Shown: piece by piece, positions 1-11,847 of the stretch | How the letters are laid out: the number at the start of each line of letters is the position of its first letter | How positions within the stretch are numbered: position 1 is the stretch's first letter | Assembly: GCA_943704525.1 (NCBI GenBank) | Contig: CALSCQ010002174.1 | Span: forward strand, 1-14,083 | DNA from: Pigoraptor vietnamica | Lineage: Eukaryota > Opisthokonta > Filasterea | Direction: 5' to 3' | Length of the DNA: 14,083 nt | The notes under the pieces: generated by a model | Database searches by the model: none | Told to the model about the DNA's origin: nothing | The model's input: only the letters and a program-made list of their open reading frames with translations | Program-made: the position numbers and the translations under genes

Positions 1-143
1 GGCACGAGCAATCCTTGTAAGGAAGGGGCGCGGCCGTGAAAAGGCGTGGACGAAGCGTCGGGCAGGAGGCAATGTGGCGGGAGGCACCAGCGAATATAAG
101 AGGGAGGGGCGCGGCGTGAGCGGTCGGTGAATTGCCGAGCACA

Positions 144-215
144 CACGTGACGGCACGTGACAAGTTAACGCTTCAACATCGTAACACCTGGCGCAGCGTA
201 ACAGCGTAACGTAAC
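144..215. promoter_or_regulatory. Upstream region of 5S gene with paired CACGTGAC and CGTAAC repeats
   Basis: Bases 1-274 hold no gene I can support. CACGTGAC occurs at 144-151 and again at 154-161, ten bases apart and therefore on the same face of the helix. CGTAAC follows at 180-185, 197-202, 205-210 and 210-215. These lie 60 to 130 bp before the 5S gene. A TATAAG at 95-100 is too far from the 5S start to serve it. A regulatory role is inferred only from the repetition; eukaryotic 5S genes are mainly driven by an internal promoter. Confidence 0.35.
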
Positions 216-274
216 CCCCACTATCAATTAATCGGTATCACGGTGATATGAGCGTGGCACTGCGGTACTCTTTC

Positions 275-393
275 AGCTACGGCCACATCTGCCGGGAAGC
301 ACCCCATCCCGTTCCGCTCTGGGAAGTTAAACCGGGACGAGAGTGGTCAGTACTGCGGTGGGAGACCACGCGGGAATACCACTTGCTGTAGTT
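275..393 (+). rRNA. 5S ribosomal RNA
   Basis: This is a 119-nt eukaryotic 5S rRNA of the large ribosomal subunit. The 5' end (AGCTACGGC) pairs with the 3' end (GCTGTAGTT) to form helix I. The internal Pol III promoter is recognisable: an A-box-like AAGTTAAACCGGGA near 322, an intermediate element GGTCAGTAC near 345, and a C-box region GGTGGGAGACC then GGGAATACC near 357-380. The ends were set from helix I pairing and may be off by one or two bases. The gene is a single copy beside protein genes, with no other rRNA in the window, which fits the dispersed 5S arrangement of many protists. It transcribes toward the 3' end of gene A. Confidence 0.97.
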
Positions 394-438
394 TTTCTTT
401 TCCTTTTTTTTTGTTCACTGGGTGCTGCTTTTTTTTTT
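392..438 (+). terminator. RNA polymerase III terminator, two or three T-runs
   Basis: T5 at 392-396 directly follows the 5S end, then T4 (398-401), T9 (404-412) and T10 (429-438). Runs of four or more T on the coding strand stop RNA polymerase III. The first run decides the 3' end and the later ones look like back-up terminators that would stop readthrough into gene A's 3' end. Confidence 0.85.
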
Positions 439-667
439 GTGTGTCGACCTCAAACGTTCTTCTTTTACCCCCGCAATCTCATGCGTGCGGCGTGCGGAAA
501 GGGCGACGAGCACGTATTATGCTGCATAGACGCACGTGACTAACTGTCGCAAACAGTGGACTCTGTCAAGCGGCTCGAAGCCCGGCCAAGCAATTGCGAT
601 AATAGCCCTTCTCCAGATTACTTTGATTCACATTCACTTTGATTGCCAAACATAAAGGACAGTCGGC
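439..667. other. Intergenic spacer between 5S gene and 3' end of gene A
   Basis: I see no gene here. It contains another CACGTGAC at 533-540. On the minus strand it would hold the 3' UTR of gene A, but there is no AATAAA-type polyadenylation signal near the stop. Confidence 0.5.
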
Positions 668-3437
668 CTATGCGGCCGATTGCCGCGCGGATAATATTGC
701 CTCCGTCTCTGCAATTTGCTGCTTCAGTCGTTGCTGCGAGAATGGGGTGCCGGGTAAGTTGCTGGCCTCGCAGCCACTCATGCGCGTTCAATTCCTGACG
801 AGCGCAGCAGGAGCACTCACTCTGTACAGGTCGTTTGTTGCCGTGGCTAGCTTCGACTTGAGGTCGGCAAGGCGTATCCTCAGAATGGGCGTGTTCTGCC
901 ACACGGTCACGTGCCGCTCGGTGGCCGAGGCCGTCGCGATGAGGTCCGCGTTGACGTCAAATGCAATTGCGTCGACGGCGCCTGCCATAGGGTGGAAACG
1001 CAGTGTTACATGCGCTGCATAATATAAGACAAGGGAGAAGAAACAAACATCACGACGGGCCCATACCGAACGATCTTCACACTCACGCATCTGCGGTGCA
1101 CAAACAGACACGGCCGCACACCCACACATACCGCCGTGGGCATCGCGAATTTCTTCGAGAAGGGTGCCGTCTGCGCTCGAGTAGAGTCGCAGGGTCCCGT
1201 CGACCGCCGCCGCTACCATCGACGCGTCCGGAGAAAGGGCCAGGCGGCCGGGGTGCGCACCCGCAGGGCACTGTCCCGTCGATAGAAGCTTTGGATCTTG
1301 CCTCAGCTCGTAGTTCACTGCGTGTGCGACGCATGCATGAGCACACATTCACAGATACACGCACAGCAAATTCCCTCCCGACCTTTGTCCACGAAGACAA
1401 ACAATAACACTCGCAAGTGCGCCAGAGAACGCACCGTCAATGTCCCACAGCCGCCACGTGCCGTCCTTCGACAGCGTCGCAGCGCGCGTCGCGTCGAGCG
1501 AGAACGCAACGGCATGTATTCCGCTCGTGTGCCCAGTCAGCTCCATCGCGCGCACTGTCTTCTCATAGCCGCCCGTCTTGTCGAACTTGACCTCCCACAG
1601 CTTCACGTCCGGCGTGAAACCACCGCACGCCACAAAGCGGCCGTCGGGGCTCACGGCCGCGCAGTTGTTGTTCATCTGCTTCGAGTCCAGGCGCTCGAGC
1701 ACGTCGCCCTTGACGCTCCACAGCACAAGCGTCGTGTCGGCAAACGCGCCGAGCACAAAGCGCCCGTTGCGCGCGACGGAGAGCGAGATGAGCTCCGCGG
1801 TGTGCGCGCGAGGGAATTCGCGTGAGACGGTCACGGAAGACGAGTCGACGTACTCGGTCGAGCTACTCTTCTGCAAAATGGGTTATAGAGCTCAACGGCA
1901 GCACTCCACGACACATATGCGCAAAACAAACAGACCAGCAACGCACGCATAGTCTATAGGGAATACCACTGCTTGTACGGTTTGCGACGGCGGCGCACCT
2001 TGCCCAAAATGGGTTATAGAGCTCAACGGCAGCACTCCACGACACATATGCGCAAAACAAACAGACCAGCAACGCACGCACAGTCTATAGGAAATACCAC
2101 TGCTTGTACGGTTTGCCACGGCGGCGCACCTTGCCCAGCTTGTAGACACGGATGACGCCTGTCTCGGCAAGCGAGACGAGCACGTAATTCGAGTCCGGAC
2201 TGAAGGCCACGCGCGACGCATGGTCCGAGTCAAGGTTGATGCGCACGGCACTGCGACGACGGAGGGATTCATGCATGAGGCGATTGCGGAGTGACATGAT
2301 ATGTACGATGTCCAATAGAGGAGAAAGGTATGCATGAATGTGCGCTCGAAATAGTAGATGTGCTATGAGCGAAAACATGTGTGAGTGGGTGTGTAAAGTG
2401 TGTTTGCGTGTGTGGTTGTGTCAGTATGCATTGAGAGCGTGCGTGTGCGCGTGAATGCGTGTGAGTGTGTGTGAATGTGTGTGTGCAATGAATTTGTGCC
2501 TGAACAGCGAATGCGCCACGTGCGTGTGCGTGTGTCTCACCGGTGGTTCTGCTCCCCAAAGGACGACAGGTACCACAGTCGCAGCGTGCGGTCTGAAACA
2601 CACACACACCACATGGCAGTGGAGTGAGACTCAGTACCAAACACTATTGAGAGCCTTCACTAGTCGAGGCACTAGGGCGGCTAGTGGGCAACAAACGCGC
2701 CCTCCATGGCCATACTACAGTGGGCAACAAACGCGCCCTCCATGGCCATACTACAGAGCAACAAACGCGCCCTCCATGGCCATACTACAGTAGGCAACAA
2801 ACGCGCCCTCCATGGCCATACTACAGTGGGCAACAAACGCGCCCTCCATGGCCATACTACAGTGGGCAACAAACGCGCCCTCCATGGCCATACTACAGTG
2901 GGCAACAAACGCGCCCTCCATGGCCATACTAACAGGCGGCTTTGAATACGTCCAAAAGCGCGTCCACATGACACGGCGCATGAATCAGCCTGCGTCCACT
3001 CACCGACAGACACCGAGGCAAGAAAGCGACCGTCCAGGCTGAAGTCGATGCCACGCACGTCGTCCGTGTGGCCCTTGAGCACCGCATACTCCAGCGGGTG
3101 CTTTGTCTGCGGGAGAGTAACGTTAACACAAGGTCGGACAAACGCACATCTGGAGTCTGTAATCTCAACACACGCCGCCATGCATTACCTTCGCTGCTTT
3201 CCCTTTCGGCTGCCCATCCGCCTTCTTGGGCGCGGACGCCTTCTTTTCAGACACGCTCTGCTTCTCCAACGAAGCGCCCTTCGCCTCCTCGCCCTTCTTT
3301 GCCGCCGCGGTGGCTGTCGGCGCGCGTGGCGTCGCAGGGGTCGCAGGGGGACGCCGAAGGTACTGCAGGAAGGCGGCGACGCCCGTCGCAAGCGCGAGCG
3401 TGGCCAACACCCACATCGCGATGGACTCGTCCGCCAT
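668..3437 (-). CDS. TBL2: TBL2-like ER membrane-anchored WD40 protein, 8 exons, 457 aa
   Basis: Ortholog of transducin beta-like 2, an ER membrane WD40 protein that in mammals binds the stress kinase PERK. Exons on the minus strand: 3437-3189, 3106-3004, 2592-2541, 2250-2130, 1870-1435, 1317-1132, 981-821, 733-668. They total 1374 nt with phases matching at each junction; 457 aa compares well with about 447 in human TBL2. Residues 8-26 form an N-terminal membrane anchor, followed by a basic Ala/Lys-rich linker to about residue 83. Then come WD repeats with TBL2 hallmarks: DRTLRLW, QMNNNCAAVSPDGRF, CGGFTPDVKLWEV, LSKDGTWRLWDID, VTVWQNTP. The C-terminal tail RQRLKQQIAETE matches the TBL2 coiled tail and is reached only through the GTGAGT donor at 820, so reading on to the stop at 788 is not preferred. 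The start has a strong context (A at -3, G at +4). Introns 2 and 4 carry tandem repeats, listed separately. It shares an upstream region with divergent gene B. Confidence 0.95.
1874..2136 (-). repeat. 131-bp tandem duplication inside gene A intron 4
   Basis: Two copies, 1874-2004 and 2005-2135 (plus one or two shared edge bases), differ at only three positions (1950/2081, 1961/2092, 1986/2117). The copied unit spans nearly the whole intron and the last bases of exon 4, so the donor context GGGCAAG followed by GTGCGC appears twice on the minus strand, at 2130/2129 and at 1999/1998. The proper acceptor TTTTGCAG exists only once, at 1871. The intron is therefore about twice its original length (259 nt instead of about 128). 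Low divergence suggests a recent event. Confidence 0.95.
2383..2500. repeat. GT-rich degenerate microsatellite in gene A intron 3
   Basis: The plus strand is dominated by GTGTG tracts broken by single-base changes, so the gene's own strand is CA-rich. It lies in the 290-nt intron 3 (2540-2251). No coding signal is credible here; overlapping open frames are products of the repeat. Confidence 0.8.
2686..2931. repeat. 36-bp minisatellite, seven units, in gene A intron 2
   Basis: Units begin at about 2688, 2724, 2758, 2794, 2830, 2866 and 2902: six spacings of 36, 34, 36, 36, 36 and 36 bp. The core contains GCGCCCTCCATGGCC and is nearly identical across units; one unit reads TAGG where others read TGGG, and one junction lost two bases. 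It fills most of the 411-nt intron 2 (3003-2593). There are no unique spacers, so it is not CRISPR-like. Several frames on both strands are open through it. Confidence 0.97.
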
Positions 3438-3647
3438 TTTTTCCGCACTCGCTCAGAAACAAAGAGTGCGCACACGGACTTCGTACGACGCTTGCATCGT
3501 CTTTACACAGCCGATGAGCGAACGCGGAAGAAGAAATGGCCCAAATCACGTGATGTGTAACAGACCGCGGATCGCTGCACGTGGAGTGACAACGAAAACT
3601 GAAAGCGATCGCGATCGCACGCCTACTTGTGTCTCACGAAGCAAAGC
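3438..3647. promoter_or_regulatory. Divergent promoter region of genes A and B
   Basis: The 210 bp between the A and B start codons must hold both promoters. It contains two clear palindromes: TCACGTGA at 3546-3553 (an E-box/G-box core, with another CACGTG at 3578-3583) and GCGATCGCGATCGC at 3605-3618, a perfect 14-bp palindrome 30 bp before the gene B start. There is no obvious TATA box. Binding of a factor is inferred from symmetry only. Confidence 0.55.
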
Positions 3648-5972
3648 ATGGCTCGCGGACGCACGGCACTCACCGCTGCGCGCGCGGCGGCGAGCGCTTC
3701 TGGCGCTTCGCCACGTACTGTTACTCCCCAGGCGACTGCCACTCGCGCAACGGCCGCTGCACCTCCGCCCACGCCATCCGCCAGCGCCGGAGTCAAGTAC
3801 CGCGACAGCGTGCCCGTGTCAGCGTCTGGAAATGCGCTCGTCTTTCTGAAGGGGGACAAGGAGGAGGTGCTGCGTCGCCGCGAGTGGCATCTCTTTCCCG
3901 CGGCGCTTGATGAAAAGGCGACGACGTCGTGGGTGGGGAAGTCGGGCTATCGGCCGACCGAAGTGCTGCGCGCGTGGAAGGCCGCGAACGCCGTTGCACC
4001 GACGCCCCTACAAGCACCCGTGCGAGATGCGACGGAGAAGGGAAAATCGGGCGATGCGGCCGGTGAGAGCAAAGGGGCGTTTGAGACTGAATCGCGCAAG
4101 GCGAAATTCGTTGTCCTCGACACACCCCCGCGTTCCATCCCCCTGCTGCCGGGCACGCTTGTGGACGTCATGACGGCCCGCGGCGACTTCCTTGCGACGG
4201 GCTTTTACGAACAGACGCACGCGGTCGACTTCGACTCTGAAGTACCCTCGACAGCGGACGCGAAGGCACAGGGGACGGGTGTCCATAAGGCGGGTGCGAG
4301 TGGCGCGTCGTCTGCGAGCAGCGGGCAGGCAATGTCGCGCGCGGCGGTGAACGTGCTGTCGTTTTCTCCCCTCAGCAATGTGGGTGTGGACATGTGGGAG
4401 GCGCGGCTGCGAAGGGCGCTGGACTACCGCGCGCGCATGGGCGTGAGGCTTGGGGACGCCGACACGACTGCCTTTCGCCTCGTGAACGGGGAGGCGGACG
4501 GTTTTCCCGGTTGCTCTATCGATTTTTATGCGGGGACGGCGGTGCTTCACACGCAGAGCATTGGTATGCACCTGCAGAAGGGTGCGATTGTTCCTGCGCT
4601 CCAGCGAGTGCTCGGCGCGTCGCTCACGGCGGTGTACGACAAGGGGTCGTTCCTGTACGGCGTGCGCGGGTCAAAATCGGACGGCGAGTTGCCACCCGCC
4701 GCGGGATATCTGTTGGGCAGCGGCAATGGGACAGTGGAGGTGCGACTTGCGTCTACGTTTGATGCATCTGTGTGTGCAGAAGTTCGGATGTGCGCGTAAA
4801 GTGTGTCTGTAACGCGGGCGTCTGCGTGCGTGTCTTCTTGCATGCCTTTTCGCCGGCCCCTGACCTCGCTTTCCGTGTCCAGATCCGTGAGAACGGGCGC
4901 CGTTTTCTGGTCGACTACGCGCGCGGGCAGCAGCTGGGCTTCTTCCTGTGGCACCGCGACAACCGCCTCCTCGCCAGCCAATTTGCAAAGGGCGCGCGCG
5001 TGCTCGATCTCTTCAGCTACACCGGTGGTTTTGGGTGCGTGCTCCTTTAAGCCGTCTTTTTGCATATGTGACGTGTTTTTTGTGGCGTGTTTTTTGCGCG
5101 TCCTCTTGCCCTGCCACCTTTTTCTCTCCCGAATTCCGTTGCCGTGACTGTCCATCTGAAGGGTAGAAGCACGCATTCGCCTGACTAACAACTCTATCTC
5201 TTTCTGAGTCAATGGGTATTTATCTCTTTCCGAGTGAATGGGCATTTTCTCTAGAAGCTGATCTAACACCTCTTCCCCACACAGTGTCTACGCAGCAACG
5301 GCGGGCGCCAATTCCATCGACGCGGTCGACTCTAGCGCCGCGTCCCTCCGCGACTACAAGCGCAACCTCGTCCTCAACCTCGGCAAGGAACACGTGACCG
5401 AACGCAAGGTTGCGGAAGTCCAAGCGCCCCCCGCGCGCATCAACGACGCCGTCTCCGTGCGATTCCTACCGCACAACGCCTTTGTGGTGCTGCGGGACCG
5501 CCTTCCCCAGGAAATCCAGACAGCGCCGCCCGACAGGACTCAGAGCGACGGCCGCCCTGCGCCGGGTGGAAAACCAAGTGCGCGCGCGACGAAGCCTGCG
5601 CCACCGCCACCGCCGCCCACGCCTGCACGCGAGGCGCGTCCGCCGGAACACGCCGAGCAGTACGACCTGGCGATTGTGGACCAGCCGCTCGTGAACATCA
5701 CGTCCAAGTCGAAAACGAAGGCGGTGGAGCAGGTGCAGGCGATCAACACGGCCGTGTTGCGCTCCATGGCGCCCCGTAGCATGGTGCTGTCGTTTGTGAA
5801 CACGCACGTGATGGACTCTGACGAGTTGGTTGGGTGCCTGTTTGCTTCCGCGGCCAACGCCAAGCGGTCGGTGAGGCTAGTGCGCCACTTGGGGCCGTCG
5901 GCTGACCACGCGACGAGCCTCAACACGGCGCACGGCGAGTTTGTCAAGGGCGTCCTGCTCGAGCTCGACTGA
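3648..5972 (+). CDS. RlmI-type (PUA + Rossmann) rRNA methyltransferase family protein, organelle-type leader, 3 exons, 643 aa
   Basis: Member of the RlmI/YccW family, whose bacterial members make m5C in 23S rRNA. Exons: 3648-4739, 4883-5034, 5285-5972 (1932 nt, phases consistent). The first about 45 residues are rich in Ala, Arg, Ser and Thr with no acidic residue, like a mitochondrial or plastid transit peptide. A PUA-like part covers about residues 62-195 and is interrupted by a 60-80 residue insert. The central RlmI subdomain has FRLVNGEADGFPG (277-289). The SAM-binding part has GFFLWHRDNR (383-392), VLDLFSYTGGFG (404-415) and the acidic D430. A Pro/Ala-rich insert lies at about 493-540. 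Motif IV is DQPLV (547-551) instead of DPPxF, and the motif VI region is LSFVNTHVM (583-591) instead of the family's SCS, so the usual cysteine is missing. The C-terminus (ADHATSL..HGEFVKGVLLELD) matches the RlmI end. The start ATG has a good context. Fold assignment is secure; activity is doubtful. Confidence 0.9.
5195..5246 (+). repeat. 26-bp tandem duplication in gene B intron 2
   Basis: TATCTCTTTC starts at 5195 and again at 5221. The two 26-bp copies differ at three positions. They lie in the 250-nt intron 2 (5035-5284), upstream of the CACACAG acceptor, and duplicate a pyrimidine-rich segment. Confidence 0.85.
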
Positions 5973-6209
5973 GCCTCCGTGAACTATGAATTTTGGGTTG
6001 CATTGTTTACGCTGCCTTGACGTTAGCGTTACAAATAACTTGTCACGTGCCTCTGAAGTCTGCGGGACGCGGACCTCCATTTCGTTACAAGCCGGCAGAG
6101 TCACGAATGGCCCTGCTGCACGGCGCCCTCGATGTCTCCAATCAAAGCCACTGCAAATCTATACTGCTGCTAGCCTCCCGGTAACAGCTGTTACGAAAAT
6201 CACTTAATG
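5973..6209. other. Convergent spacer between genes B and C with a 14-bp palindrome
   Basis: These 237 bp hold the 3' ends of both genes. No gene is apparent and no clear AATAAA signal is seen on either strand. A perfect palindrome, GTAACAGCTGTTAC, sits at 6181-6194, 15 bp past the gene C stop. CACGTG occurs at 6044-6049. Confidence 0.5.
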
Positions 6210-9472
<3,263 letters not shown>

Positions 9473-9509
9473 GTCTCGCCGATCGATTGAACCTCTTTCG
9501 TAGGTTTCG
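9473..9509. promoter_or_regulatory. 37-bp divergent gap between gene C and gene D start codons
   Basis: If both chosen ATGs are right, both promoters must extend into the opposite gene's first exon or intron. No TATA box or palindrome beyond CGATCG is present. The gene C start is well supported (signal peptide, strong context); the gene D start has a poor context, so the gap may be larger in reality. Confidence 0.35.
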
Positions 9510-11712
9510 ATGCGTCTTTCACTCGACGTCTGCCCAGCGCTCGCTCCGTGCGTGTTTGTCGATACCCTCACCCTATGCTACACTGTAAACAGACGACGAA
9601 CAGTCGGCGATGCGGCGGCTCGAGTCTCAGGAGCTGGAAGCTTCAATAGCGTCGTCGCCCTCTCAGAACCAATCGTCGCTTTGGATGGCGCGAATGTCCC
9701 AAACCCCTTGTACGTCGTGAGGGTTTGTGTGTATGTGTGTTGGGACCCGGGGGGCCGGGGGGGGGGGAGGTAACGCACGCGCCCAAGGCACGCGCCAGTT
9801 TGTGTACGGGATTGAGGGGTGCATTGCGGGAATGTGAACAGCTGTGCGTGAGTGCGTGCGTTATCTTATGGGCTGTACCAATCAAAACAACTCTGGCTAT
9901 CGGGTGCTCATTCGAGCGCACCACTTCTCGCAGTCCGTTTCCGCCCACCATGGATGTCTCGCGGGGATTCTCTGTCGAGGCCGTCGTAACGAACCTGAAG
10001 AGCACCCTCGGCTCCCTTCAGTCGCAGGAACTCGTCCGTATCAAATTTGGGGGCGGCGGCGAGTTTGTGCTCTCCGCGACGCAGCCGACGCCTCCATCGG
10101 ACACCTTCCAGATGTCCCTGTCGCTCACGCCGACACAAGTCCCCGTGGAGATCACGTCGACGTACTCGGCCGCGCTGGAGCCTCGGGACTACAACCTCGT
10201 GTTCTCCGTCAACTACCTCTTCGGCCAATTCTCCTTTATTGTCGACGGTGTCATTCTCCACCGGGACACGTTGCCGGGGTGGAACGTGAACGACGCGAAC
10301 TCGCCTGTCCATGAGGTCCCGACGTCGGCCGCTTTGACGAGCATTGCGGCGTTTGCTGTGTACGAGTACGAGATGGGCGTCCAGCACGCCATCGCCCACG
10401 CGCGCTGTCTCGGGGGATTGGAGTGTGTCAAAAGTGAGCGTAACTGCAGTGCACGATGCCTTGCGCTAATTTCTCCCTTCGCCTCGAGGGTTCGATCCCA
10501 ATGATTGCCACGAACGTGAGATTTTTATTTTTTTTTTGTTTTTTGTTTTTTGTTTTGTTTTTGTTTTTTTTTCCTACATTCCGTTCTCATGTGTTCCGAA
10601 TTCCACCGCAGCGCTCCCGTGTTCCCCGACGTACCTCGCCTTTTCCGACAAGTGCAGTGACACGTGGCCGTCGCTGCTGGGCACGCACATCGGCTTCGCT
10701 GGCATTCCGGACACGTTCAACCCCATGCTCATCATGCAACCGCGATCGATCGTCGTCGAGAACCCCTCACCGTCCATCGTCCTCATCTCGCTTCCCTTCG
10801 CAAATTTGAAGAACGGCCGCGCGTTTTGCCGACCGACCCCTGGCATGGACTCCGGATCGTATGACATCGACGTCGCATTCGACGGCGTGGGCGTGGTTCG
10901 GCTGAGTTACACGAAAGTGGAGCAGCTGGACGGTTCGGGCAGCTTTTTTTACTGGGGAATCGGGCTTTCGAGTTGTGCGCGCCCTCGCGTTGGCGGTCCG
11001 ATCACCGACGATAGGACGGAGACGGTGACGATGACCAATGTGGCCCCTCAGGGTGGGCACACACGCACGCACACATATCATGCGCACACTGTTTGTTGCG
11101 TGCGCTTTCTCTCACATACACGCGCACGACACGTGGCGCACGTATGCGCGCATGTTGCATGACGCGCCCGCCGCCTCTCTGAGCGCCATCCGGCTGCGCT
11201 TAGCGATTGCATATGCCGCGTATGTAACCGAGTAACTCACCCCTCCCCCCCCCCCCCCCCCCCCCCCTCTTCCACCTCTCACACCGCATCCAGTGGGCTG
11301 CACGCCACCCGAACCCGGTATCTTCCCTTGCGACGATTTCGGTACGCTCAAGAACGGCTGGCCCCTCGTCGGTCGTCTCCCGTCCGGACTGCCCGGACAG
11401 CTCCGCAGCGGCGTCGATTTCGTGTTCGACTCGGCCAATCACCTTGGGGGCTTCAACGTGTCGTGGAGTCCGGACTCGGACGACCGCCACCCGATAGACT
11501 GTAGCAAGGTCGACAGCGAACGTTCCTTGCTCTCACTACCGAACCGCAACGACTTCCCCTACACCGTGACGCTCGTGAAGGAGGGCGATTTTGTGGTAGT
11601 TGGTCTTCCGTGCGACCCAAACCCGAGCTTTTCGACCGGCGTCTTCTCCCTGGCGACGCGCAATCCCGCGGGTAGGGAAGGCGTCCGGCGCGTCGGCTCA
11701 GTTGTTTCCCTT

Positions 11713-11770
<58 letters not shown>

Positions 11771-11815
11771 GTGTGTGTGTGTGTGCGTGTGTGTGTGTGT
11801 GTGCGTGTGTGTGTG

Positions 11816-11847
<32 letters not shown>

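Noticed and set aside
1-8. GGCACGAG at the very start resembles a common cDNA-library adaptor
   Set aside because: The window is clearly genomic, with unspliced introns and spacers, and an 8-mer match at the edge can be chance.
343-543. 66-codon open frame overlapping the 5S gene
   Set aside because: It starts inside the 5S rRNA and crosses Pol III terminators; the Phe-rich stretch is the T-runs.
788-820. Gene A ending at the stop at 788 without splicing
   Set aside because: A GTGAGT donor at 820 joins to an exon encoding RQRLKQQ, which matches the known TBL2 C-terminus; the unspliced tail does not.
1960-1982. GGGAATACCACT in gene A intron 4 matches the 3' part of the 5S gene
   Set aside because: Only 12 identical bases, changed in the other copy of the duplication; such matches are expected by chance in 14 kb.
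2686-2931. Regular 36-bp repeats as a CRISPR array
   Set aside because: Units are head to tail without unique spacers, in a eukaryotic intron with confirmed flanking exons.
2684-3042. Plus-strand open frames across the minisatellite
   Set aside because: Open frames follow from a stop-free unit whose length is a multiple of three; they have no conserved sequence beyond the repeat.
3627-3647. Upstream extension of gene B to 3627
   Set aside because: It would need a TTG start; the ATG at 3648 has a good context and begins a typical transit peptide.
9725-9949. Start of gene D at a GTG in intron 1
   Set aside because: Not an expected eukaryotic start; the region is G-rich intron between a GTACGT donor and a CTCGCAG acceptor.
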